Assembly: GCF_034432235.1 (NCBI RefSeq)
Contig: NZ_DAOUCJ010000106.1
Coordinates: forward strand, 1-52,565
Direction: 5' to 3'
DNA length: 52,565 bases
DNA from: Thermoflexus sp.
GTDB taxonomy: Bacteria; Chloroflexota; Anaerolineae; Thermoflexales; Thermoflexaceae
Shown here: positions 46,264 through 52,565 of the stretch, piece by piece
Layout: every line of letters starts with the position of its first letter
Position numbering within the stretch: the first letter of the stretch is position 1
Made by a program: the position numbers and the translations under genes
The notes under the pieces: generated by a model
Database searches by the model: none
What the model was told of the DNA's origin: nothing
Seen by the model: the letters and a program-made list of their open reading frames with translations, nothing else

Positions 46264-46424
46264 GAACCCCCATTCGCACGGGGGGTTCTCGGACCTACCC
46301 CCCCTCCCCGTTTCGGGGAGGGGCCGGGGGGAGGGGTCCTCAGACCTAACCCCCCGGCCCCCTTCCCTACGAGGGAAGGGGGAGCCTGAAAATCCCCCCT
46401 CCCTGTTTCGGGGAGGGGTCCCCA
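46264..46424. repeat. Cluster of G/C hairpins downstream of arcC
   Basis: Four strong inverted repeats in a row: GAACCCCC/GGGGGTTC, CCCCTCCCCG-TTT-CGGGGAGGGG, CCCCCTTCCC/GGGAAGGGGG and a second CCCTCCCtGTTTCGGGGAGGGG. The phrases GACCTA and CTCCC-GTTTCGGGGAGGGG occur twice, so it looks like a tandem of small repeats. It fills the gap after arcC and may also stop transcription. Confidence 0.65.
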
Positions 46425-46433
46425 ACCGGAGCT

Positions 46434-47390
46434 TCACTCATCCTGGACAAACCATGTGCCGGTCTCGCCGCGCAGGGCCGCTGGGATATGGGGTGGATCG
46501 GTGATCAGCGCGGCCTTCCCCCCGTGTTCCAGATACTGGAGGATCGCTTCGATCTTGGGCCCCATGGAGCCCGAGGGGAAATGGCCTTCCGCCAGATAAC
46601 GGCGGGCCTCGGAGACCGTGAGCCGATCCAGCCAGCGCTGTGCCGGCTTCCCATAGTGCAGCGCCACCTTCTCCACCGCCGTCGAGATCAGGAAGAGATC
46701 CGCCCCGATCTCGATGGCCAGCAGCGCGCTGGCCAGATCCTTGTCGATGACCGCCTCGACACCCACCAGGTTCCCCTCTTCATCCTCCACGACCGGAATC
46801 CCCCCGCCGCCCACTGCGATCACGACGAAGCCGTCTTCCAGCAGAGCCCGAATCGCCGGCAGCTCGATGATCCGCCGGGGGCGCGGGGAGGGAACCACCC
46901 GCCGCCATCCCCGGCCGGCGTCCTCCCGAACCACCCATCCCTGTTCCGCAGCCCGCCGTCGAGCCGTCGCCTCATCCATCCAGGAGCCGATGGGCTTGGT
47001 GGGATTCTGGAAGGCGGGATCGTTCCGATCCACGAGCACCTGAGTGACCACCGTCACCGCCAGCCGGTTCAGCCCCCGGCGCCGGAATTCGTTGTAAAGG
47101 GCCTTCTGGAACATGTATCCGATCGCCCCCTGCGTGTCCGCATCCGCAGCGTCCAGGGGAACCGGGTGGAGCTCGTGAAGGGCGAGCTCGCTGCGCCGGA
47201 GGATGAAGCCCACCTGAGGGCCGTTTCCGTGGGTGATGACCACCCGCCAGCCCTGGGCGATCATCTCCGCGATGTGGACCATGGTCTCGCGGGCGGCTTC
47301 GTATTGATCGGGAACAGTCATCCGATCTGGCCCTTTGATCAGAGAGTTGCCGCCGACGGCCACGACCGCCAGTCCGGGTTGCAGACGCAT
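46434..47390 (-). CDS. arcC: Carbamate kinase
   Basis: 318 residues of the amino-acid kinase fold: VVAVGGNSLIKG at the N-terminus, VITHGNGPQVGFIL, the carbamate-kinase insertion ending in VVPSPRPRRIIEL, VIAVGGGGIPVVED, VIDKDLASALLA and GSMGPKIEA. The enzyme makes ATP and carbamate from carbamoyl phosphate and ADP. GGAGG lies 5 nt before ATG 47390; the long open frame upstream overlaps ygeW and is a shadow. It lies 20 nt after ygeW, in an operon with it, so the carbamoyl phosphate released there can be used for substrate-level phosphorylation (inference from context). Confidence 0.95.
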   Translation of the reverse strand: MRLQPGLAVVAVGGNSLIKGPDRMTVPDQYEAARETMVHIAEMIAQGWRVVITHGNGPQVGFILRRSELALHELHPVPLDAADADTQGAIGYMFQKALYNEFRRRGLNRLAVTVVTQVLVDRNDPAFQNPTKPIGSWMDEATARRRAAEQGWVVREDAGRGWRRVVPSPRPRRIIELPAIRALLEDGFVVIAVGGGGIPVVEDEEGNLVGVEAVIDKDLASALLAIEIGADLFLISTAVEKVALHYGKPAQRWLDRLTVSEARRYLAEGHFPSGSMGPKIEAILQYLEHGGKAALITDPPHIPAALRGETGTWFVQDE

Positions 47391-47410
47391 CCGAGCCTCC
47401 AGGGGCAGGT

Positions 47411-48391
47411 TCAGCGCATGACCAGGGCCATCACGGCTTTCTGAACATGCAGGCGGTTCTCCGCCTGATCGTAGACCACGGACTGGGGGCCGTCGATCAC
47501 CGCATCGGTGACCTCCAGGCCGCGGTCCGCAGGCAGGCAGTGCATATAGATGGCATCCGGGCGGGCCAGCTGCATCCGTCGTTCGTCGGCGATCCAGTCC
47601 TGATACTTGCGGGCGATGCGGGCGCTTTCCTCCGGATCGGTGGTAGTCAGCCAGCATCCCCAGCTCTTGGGGTAGACCGCATCGGCGTCCCGGAAAGCTT
47701 CATCCATGCGGTCGGTGATTTCGAAGGCCCCGCCGAAGCGTCGGGCGTTCTCCCGGGCCTGCTCCACGATGTCGGGCATCAGCTGGAACTCGGGGGGGTG
47801 GGCCAGCACCACGTGCATCCCGAAGCGGGTGAGCTGCAGGATCAGGGACTGCGGGACCGAGAGGGGCTTCTGGTAGCTGGCGGCGTAGGCCCATGTGACG
47901 GCGATCTTCCGGCCCCGCAGATCCCGCCCTTTCTTCTCCACCAGGGTCATGAGGTCGGCGAGGATCTGGAAGGGATGGTAGATGTCGCACTGCATGTTCA
48001 GGACGGGGGCACGGCTGTAGCGAGCGACCTCCGTGATGTAACGGTTCCCCACCCCCCAGTCCACGTGGCGGATGGCGATGGCGTCGAAGTAACGGCCGTA
48101 GATCTCCCCGATCTCCTTGGCGGTATCCCCATGGGCGATCTGGGTGGTCTTGGATTCGATGAAGGCGGGATGCCCGCCGAGCTGGGCCAGGCCGGCCTCG
48201 AAGGAAGCGCGGGTGCGGGTGCTGCTGTAGAAGAACAGCATGGCCATGGTCTTCCCCTCCAGATAGCGATGGGGGATCCCCATGGCCTGCTTCATCTTCA
48301 GATCGAAGGCCACCTCCAGCACCGTCTGGACCTCCTCCACCGAGAGATCCAGGTCGCTGATGACATCACGGCCACGCAGATGGGTTTGCAT
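47411..48391 (-). CDS. ygeW: YgeW-type carbamoyltransferase (ornithine carbamoyltransferase superfamily)
   Basis: 326 residues. The carbamoyl-phosphate site reads FFYSSTRTRASFEAGLAQLG (STRTR), with HPFQILAD and MHCLPADRG for the second and third motifs. Instead of the DxxxSMG ornithine motif it has AVYPKSWGCW, which together with the neighbours places it in the YgeW/knotted carbamoyltransferase group. YgeW homologues are proposed to transfer carbamoyl groups in anaerobic purine breakdown. AGGAGG precedes ATG 48391. It is flanked by ygeY and arcC, the partners expected for this group. Catabolic ornithine carbamoyltransferase is the alternative reading, but no arcA is present. Confidence 0.83.
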   Translation of the reverse strand: MQTHLRGRDVISDLDLSVEEVQTVLEVAFDLKMKQAMGIPHRYLEGKTMAMLFFYSSTRTRASFEAGLAQLGGHPAFIESKTTQIAHGDTAKEIGEIYGRYFDAIAIRHVDWGVGNRYITEVARYSRAPVLNMQCDIYHPFQILADLMTLVEKKGRDLRGRKIAVTWAYAASYQKPLSVPQSLILQLTRFGMHVVLAHPPEFQLMPDIVEQARENARRFGGAFEITDRMDEAFRDADAVYPKSWGCWLTTTDPEESARIARKYQDWIADERRMQLARPDAIYMHCLPADRGLEVTDAVIDGPQSVVYDQAENRLHVQKAVMALVMR

Positions 48392-48451
48392 GAGAGGCCT
48401 CCTGAGAGATTTTATGAAGATCGCATCCCGTTGGAATTATAGAAGCTCGCT

Positions 48452-48479
48452 GTAGGGCAACTGCAAGCAGTTGCCCTAC
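48452..48479. repeat. 28-bp inverted repeat between ygeY and ygeW
   Basis: GTAGGGCAACTG and CAGTTGCCCTAC form a perfect 12-bp stem with loop CAAG. It has the same overall length as the palindromes at 265 and 2726 but an unrelated sequence. No U-run follows, so it is more like a mobile palindrome than a terminator. Confidence 0.6.
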
Positions 48480-48487
48480 CGTAGTAT

Positions 48488-49702
48488 TTAAGGAAAATGG
48501 CGCTGGAGCATGGAAGGGAACAGCGCATAGAACGCCGTGGCCTCCACCACCTCGCTCAGGGAGATATGCTCGTCCACCCGATGGGCATACGTTTCATCCC
48601 CCGGCCCGAAGCCGATGCTGGGGATGCCGGCTTTCCCGGCCCAGTAGGTGCCGTTGGTGGAGAAATCCCATTTCCCGGTGGGACGCCGCTCCCCCCAGAG
48701 GGCCTCGATAGCCGCCTGACCCGCCTGGACCAGAGGATGGGATTCCTCCAGCGCCCAGGCCGGGAAGTATTTCTCCACCGGATACCGGAAGCCGGTGTAG
48801 CTGGGATCCGCATACTGCAGGATCTCCACCCGGATCGCCTCCCGGTGCTCGGGGGGGATGCACGCCTCGACCTGGGCCAGCGCTTCCTCTTTGGTTTCCC
48901 CAAACGTCAGCCGGCGATCGATATAGATGGTGCACTCATCCGGGACGGCGTTGATCGACGGGGTGCGGCTTTCGATCATGGTGACCGTGATGGTGCCCCG
49001 CCCCAGGAAGTCATGGGATTTCAGATGGGGATCCAGATCGCGGATCGCAGCGATCACCGGCAGCATCTTGTAGATCGCGTTATCCCCCAGCCAGTTGGAG
49101 GCGGCGTGGGCGCTGCGCCCCTTGGCCACCACCTTCAGCTCCACCCGCCCCCGGTGGCCCCGATAGACCCGCAGGCGCGTGGGCTCCCCGATGACCACCG
49201 CGTCGGGCCGGATCTTCGGATCGACCTCGACGAAGACATTGGGGGCCAGCCCGTCGCACCATTCCTCCATATTCCCGAAGTAATAAACCGTCCAGCCCTC
49301 CAGCAGCCCCAGGTCCCGGGCGATGGCCAGGCCGTAGATCATCCCGGGAGTGGATCCTTTCTCATCGCACGATCCCCGGGCATAGAAGCGATCCCCCTCG
49401 AGGCGGCCCCGGAACGGATCCCAGGCCCACTGTTCCGGATCCCCGATCCCGACGGTGTCGAGATGGCTGTCATACACCAGCACGCGGGGGCCGTGGCCGA
49501 TGCGCCCCCGGATGTTGCCCATCACGTCGAAGCCGATCTCCTCGAAGCCCAGGCGGGCCATCTCCTCCGCCACCCGCTCCCCCACCGCCCGGAGCTGGGC
49601 GTCATAGCTGGGGATGGCCACGATATCGAAGAAGAAGCGCAGGATCTCCTCGCGGCGGGCTTCCATCGCCTGGCGGATCCGGGAAACGGTTTCAGCGCTC
49701 AT
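48488..49702 (-). CDS. ygeY: YgeY-family M20 metallohydrolase
   Basis: 404 residues of the M20 peptidase/deacylase fold. The zinc site shows VYDSHLDTVGIGD (His and Asp) and FGNMEEWCDG (Glu base and Glu ligand), with the dimerisation domain in the middle (RGHRGRVELKVVAKGRSAHA) and a final ligand in YAHRVDEHISLS. The overall sequence is of the YgeY type, which occurs with ygeW and carbamate kinase in purine/ureide clusters of other bacteria. It should hydrolyse an amide or ureide intermediate. GGAGGAG lies about 7 nt before ATG 49702. First gene of the ygeY-ygeW-arcC operon; a 28-bp palindrome separates it from ygeW. Confidence 0.85.
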   Translation of the reverse strand: MSAETVSRIRQAMEARREEILRFFFDIVAIPSYDAQLRAVGERVAEEMARLGFEEIGFDVMGNIRGRIGHGPRVLVYDSHLDTVGIGDPEQWAWDPFRGRLEGDRFYARGSCDEKGSTPGMIYGLAIARDLGLLEGWTVYYFGNMEEWCDGLAPNVFVEVDPKIRPDAVVIGEPTRLRVYRGHRGRVELKVVAKGRSAHAASNWLGDNAIYKMLPVIAAIRDLDPHLKSHDFLGRGTITVTMIESRTPSINAVPDECTIYIDRRLTFGETKEEALAQVEACIPPEHREAIRVEILQYADPSYTGFRYPVEKYFPAWALEESHPLVQAGQAAIEALWGERRPTGKWDFSTNGTYWAGKAGIPSIGFGPGDETYAHRVDEHISLSEVVEATAFYALFPSMLQRHFP

Positions 49703-49915
49703 CGGGGCTCTCCTCCGAAAAGGGTGGACAGCTGGCAATCCTAATGAGGGCGCGGATTTTGTCAAGGCGCGTCGGGGGAGACCTCGCGGGAAGCCGGCTG
49801 GGTTATCATGGGGAGATGGATGTTCCAATGAGGGGCCTGGGGAGGAGATTTCGCCCCTTGGGAATTCGATTCCCGCAGCGCAGGTCCCGATCCTGCCGGT
49901 TCGGAGGATGAAACC

Positions 49916-50389
49916 GTGCGATCCCTTCGATCTCCGGATCCGCCCGAACTCCCATCGGCGCTGCGCTCCAGGCTCAAAGAGCTCCAGGATCTTCTATCGG
50001 CCCATGGGATTGAATTCGCCCTGCTTTTTGGATCCTTCTCCCGGGGGGTCGAACGGCCATGGAGCGACATCGACATCGGAATTTACCCCTCCACCTCCCT
50101 CTCACCGCTGGAGCTCGGAGAGCTGATCGCGTTGCTGGAGCAGGCCCTCGGGCGGGATGTGGATCTGATCCCCCTGGACGCCGCGCTGGAGCATAACCCG
50201 GCCCTGGCTTATCAGGCGATCGCCGGGGGCATCCTGCTCTTCTGCAGGGATCCCCAGCGGTTCGTTGAATTCAAGCGCCAGGCCATCATGCGCTATCTGG
50301 ACACCGCATACCTGCGGGCGATCGTGGAGCAGGCGTTCCGGGAACGCCTGCCGGCCCGCCCGCTCCGGGAGAGGCCGGAAGATGCGTGA
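49916..50389 (+). CDS. MNT-type nucleotidyltransferase (HEPN-MNT module)
   Basis: 157 residues. The minimal nucleotidyltransferase signature is FALLFGSFSRGVERPWSDID, with G39-S40 and the metal-binding D51 and D53; a third acidic residue is in GRDVDLIPLD. In HEPN-MNT modules this enzyme adds AMP to the HEPN RNase toxin and silences it. GTG 49916 follows GGAGG by 8 nt; an out-of-frame ATG nearby is not used. The last codons overlap the start of a HEPN gene by 8 nt, the expected arrangement, but that partner is truncated. Confidence 0.85.
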   Translation: MRSLRSPDPPELPSALRSRLKELQDLLSAHGIEFALLFGSFSRGVERPWSDIDIGIYPSTSLSPLELGELIALLEQALGRDVDLIPLDAALEHNPALAYQAIAGGILLFCRDPQRFVEFKRQAIMRYLDTAYLRAIVEQAFRERLPARPLRERPEDA

Positions 50390-50556
50390 GCGCCTGCAAC
50401 GGCTGGAAGGCACCCTCCGGGAGCTCCGGCGCTTCCGACAGCGCTACACCCTGGAGGATATCGATCGGGATCCCCACCTGGAGTGGGCATTGCGCGATGG
50501 CCTGCTGGAGGCCATCCAGATGGTCATTGACAGAGGTCCTATCGATCCTTACCGTG
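50382..50556 (+). pseudogene. Truncated HEPN (DUF86) toxin gene
   Basis: From ATG 50382 the frame encodes the first ~55 residues of a HEPN/DUF86 protein (RLEGTLRELRRFRQRY, LEWALRDGLLEAIQMVID). The similarity then stops at IDPYRG. The second half, with the RNase motif Rx4-6H, is missing, and the frame runs on through a terminator and antisense to eno. The toxin is therefore probably inactive. It overlaps the MNT gene by 8 nt. Confidence 0.75.
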
Positions 50557-50580
50557 GGCCCAAAAGGGCTCAGAAAGCAT

Positions 50581-50619
50581 GGGGCCCGGGGGGGCGCCGA
50601 AGGAGCCCCCCCGGGCCCC
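50581..50619. terminator. Very strong hairpin between the HEPN remnant and eno
   Basis: A perfect 15-bp stem, GGGGCCCGGGGGGGC (50581-50595) and GCCCCCCCGGGCCCC (50605-50619), with a nine-base loop. There is no U-run on either strand, but the convergent position (eno ends at 50666) suggests a transcription block for eno. Confidence 0.65.
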
Positions 50620-50665
50620 GCGTGCTCCGGGCATCGACCGGCTGGGCATGGATCAGAAGCTGCGC

Positions 50666-51985
50666 TCATCCCTCCATCCGGGAAGCCCAGCCGGGGAAGG
50701 CGGAGCGGCCGGCATACTGCGCGCTTTCCCCCAGCTCCTCCTCAATGCGCAACAGCCGGTTGTATTTGGCGACCCGATCGCTCCGGCATGGCGCTCCGGT
50801 CTTGATCTGTCCGGCGTTCAGCGCCACCGCCAGATCCGCGATGAAGGTGTCTTCCGTTTCCCCGCTGCGATGGGAGATGATCACCCCCCAGCCCGCCCGC
50901 TGGGCCAGCCGCGCCGCCCGGATGGCCTCGGTGAGGGTGCCGATCTGATTCACCTTGCACAGCAGGGCATTGCACGCCCGCTCGGCGATGGCGCGGCGGA
51001 TACGGTTCACATTGGTCACCAGGAGATCATCCCCCACCAGCTGGATCCGATCCCCCAGGCGCTCCGAAAGATGCCGCCACCCCTCCCAATCATCCTCCGC
51101 CATCCCATCCTCAATGGAAACGATGGGATACTCCTCAACCCAGCGGGCATACAGCTCGACCAGCTCCGCAGCCCGCAGCGTCCGCCCCTCTTTACGAAGG
51201 ACATAAACGCCGTCCTGATAGAACTCGCTGGCCGCCGCGTCCAGCCCCAGGGCGATCTGATCGCCCGGCGCATACCCGGCCGCCTGGATGGCCTCGAGGA
51301 TCAGCTCAACCGCCTCCTGGTTGGACCGCAGGTTGGGCGCGAAGCCGCCCTCATCCCCCACGTTGGTGCTGTAACCCCGCTTCTTGAGAACCTTCTTCAG
51401 ATGATGATAAACCTCCGCTCCCCAGCGCAGGGCTTCCGAGAACGAAGGGGCGCCCACCGGGAGGATGAGGAACTCCTGGAGATCCGCCGAGTCATCGGCG
51501 TGCTTGCCGCCGTTGAGGATGTTCATCATCGGCACGGGGAGCACCCGCGCCTCCACGCCCCCCAGGTAGCGATAGAGGGGAAGGCCTAAGGAGCGGGCGG
51601 CGGCCACGGCCACCGCCAGGCTGACGCCCAGGATGGCGTTGGCCCCCAGCTCCCGCTTGTTCTCGGTGCCATCCAGGCTGATCAGCGCCTCATCGATCCC
51701 GACCTGATCCAGGGCATCCCACCCCACGATCTCCTCGGCGATCCGGCTGTTGACGTTCTCAACGGCCCGGAGGACCCCCCTGCCCAGATAGCGGTCGGGG
51801 TCCTCATCCCGGAGCTCCCAGGCCTCATGGGCGCCGGTGCTCGCCCCGGAGGGCACCGCCGCCAGGCCAACGGTCCCATCGGCCAGATGCACTTCCACCT
51901 CCACCGTCGGGTTGCCACGGGAATCCAGGATCTCCCGCGCCCGCACCATCTCGATCCGCGTGGGGAAATCCAGCGCGCGCCTCAT
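50666..51985 (-). CDS. eno: Enolase
   Basis: 439 residues with a complete enolase sequence: AREILDSRGNPTVEVEV, VPSGASTGAHEAWELRD, VPMMNILNGGKHAD, GDEGGFAPNL, SIEDGMAEDDW, LVGDDLLVTN and the end segment ISHRSGETEDTFIADLAV with GQIKTGAPCRSDRVAKYN. It converts 2-phosphoglycerate to phosphoenolpyruvate in glycolysis with Mg2+. GGAGG lies about 9 nt before ATG 51985. The ATG overlaps the stop codon of the upstream frame by 4 nt (ATGA). Confidence 0.97.
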   Translation of the reverse strand: MRRALDFPTRIEMVRAREILDSRGNPTVEVEVHLADGTVGLAAVPSGASTGAHEAWELRDEDPDRYLGRGVLRAVENVNSRIAEEIVGWDALDQVGIDEALISLDGTENKRELGANAILGVSLAVAVAAARSLGLPLYRYLGGVEARVLPVPMMNILNGGKHADDSADLQEFLILPVGAPSFSEALRWGAEVYHHLKKVLKKRGYSTNVGDEGGFAPNLRSNQEAVELILEAIQAAGYAPGDQIALGLDAAASEFYQDGVYVLRKEGRTLRAAELVELYARWVEEYPIVSIEDGMAEDDWEGWRHLSERLGDRIQLVGDDLLVTNVNRIRRAIAERACNALLCKVNQIGTLTEAIRAARLAQRAGWGVIISHRSGETEDTFIADLAVALNAGQIKTGAPCRSDRVAKYNRLLRIEEELGESAQYAGRSAFPGWASRMEG

Positions 51986-52563
51986 CGTTGGGCTTCCTCC
52001 ATGAAGGCTTGGCTTTGATTATAGCCGCATCGCTGAGGTTTGAGGATGAGGCCGGCCGCTTTCCGCACCATGCGGGATCCCGCCGCGCGATCTGGCGCTT
52101 GGATTTGGATCCCTCGCCCCCCCTCCCAGAGCTCCCCCTCCCCTGAGCCGAGACGAGGAGGGGCCGAACTGGCGGAACCGGTGGTTCGAGGGGCATGGGT
52201 CCCTCCGGGGATCCATCGCAGCAGGGCCAGCCCGGCCAGGGCCAGGCTCTGGCGCAACAGCCGTCGCCTCTCCCAATCCACGCCCAGCACCGGCCCGCCG
52301 TGCCGGGCCACGACCTGGGCCACCCGCTGCACCAGGCGCCAGCGCATCGCCAGCCCCGTGAAGACCCGCACGCGCTCCCCCTCGATTTCCAGGAGCATCG
52401 GCTCCCAGCGCTAGCCGGGGCGGGCGCGGTCCAGCAGGGCTCGGACCTCGGGGTCCCGCAAACTTCGCACCCCCAGCCGCCCGCCGCTGAGCGTTTCCAC
52501 CTCCCGGGCCAGGGCGGCGCACACCGCACACCCGCTGTCATATAACCGCCACCGGTTCGACAT
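51982..52563 (-). pseudogene. DCC-type thiol-disulfide protein with in-frame amber codon
   Basis: From ATG 52563 the frame gives a DUF393/DCC-like start: WRLYDSGCAVCAALAREVE with CxxC cysteines C12 and C15. Codon 51 is TAG (52413-52411). The same frame continues from codon 52 as RWEPMLLEIEGERVRVFTGL, matching the rest of the family, and runs to a stop that overlaps the eno start (ATGA). One base (TGG to TAG, Trp to stop) explains the break. The C-terminal third is low in complexity. The gene reaches the window edge, so an earlier start cannot be ruled out. Confidence 0.65.
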
Positions 52564-52565
52564 GG

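Overview
The window reads as chromosome from a GC-rich, probably thermophilic bacterium of the phylum Chloroflexota (Thermoflexus/Anaerolineae-like). This is inferred from the very high GC content, huge multi-GAF hybrid kinases, a tungsten-type aldehyde:ferredoxin oxidoreductase, clpC without ctsR, a T-box ahead of valS, methylmalonyl-CoA mutase accessory genes, and hairpin-rich intergenic repeats. No rRNA, tRNA or CRISPR array was seen. Taxonomy was not tested by any search.

Layout. 1-2.9 kb: a 129-bp repeat, a cation/proton antiporter whose 5' end contains a 28-bp palindrome, then a minus-strand group (broken FmdB-like zinc ribbon, CsoR/CstR-like repressor, small zinc ribbon, OsmC). 2.9-7.8 kb: a complete branched-chain amino-acid type ABC operon, livK-H-M-G-F in transcription order. 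7.9-21.1 kb: a signalling block with a Cache-HAMP-GAF-PAS histidine kinase and its OmpR-type regulator, efp, a convergent DtxR-type regulator plus small metalloprotease, a receiver with degenerate GGDEF, a 1998-residue kinase with about seven GAF domains and two receivers, and a stand-alone receiver. 21.3-23.3 kb: an alpha/beta hydrolase, an IS200/IS605-like tail and a broken PIN toxin with its antitoxin. 23.5-26.3 kb: aldehyde:ferredoxin oxidoreductase and Hsp20. 26.3-37.1 kb: housekeeping genes, mostly on the minus strand (valS with a Val T-box, two small proteins, a NYN-domain nuclease, clpC, plsX, meaB and a B12-binding mutase subunit), plus one plus-strand membrane protein. 37.4-45.3 kb: a frameshifted lipoprotein, acs, a Tat-exported cyclase-family protein, dprA, nadK and an SDR. 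45.5-52.6 kb: a fused RHH-PIN protein, a ygeY-ygeW-arcC operon, an MNT gene with a truncated HEPN partner, eno, and at the edge a DCC-type thiol-disulfide gene with an in-frame amber codon.

Themes. (1) Three copies of a ~130-bp element built from consecutive small palindromes lie between genes (57-185, 12070-12199, 38958-39170); it is the best candidate for something undescribed. A separate 28-bp palindrome sits inside two reading frames. (2) Five genes are interrupted (FmdB-like, PIN, CBM9/DNRLRE-like lipoprotein, HEPN, DCC-like). Sequencing indels and real decay cannot be separated from sequence alone. (3) ygeY-ygeW-arcC matches the core of the anaerobic purine/ureide clusters of other bacteria, where carbamate kinase makes ATP from carbamoyl phosphate. 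With meaB/B12 subunit, acs and the oxidoreductase it suggests scavenging of amino acids, purines and short acids.
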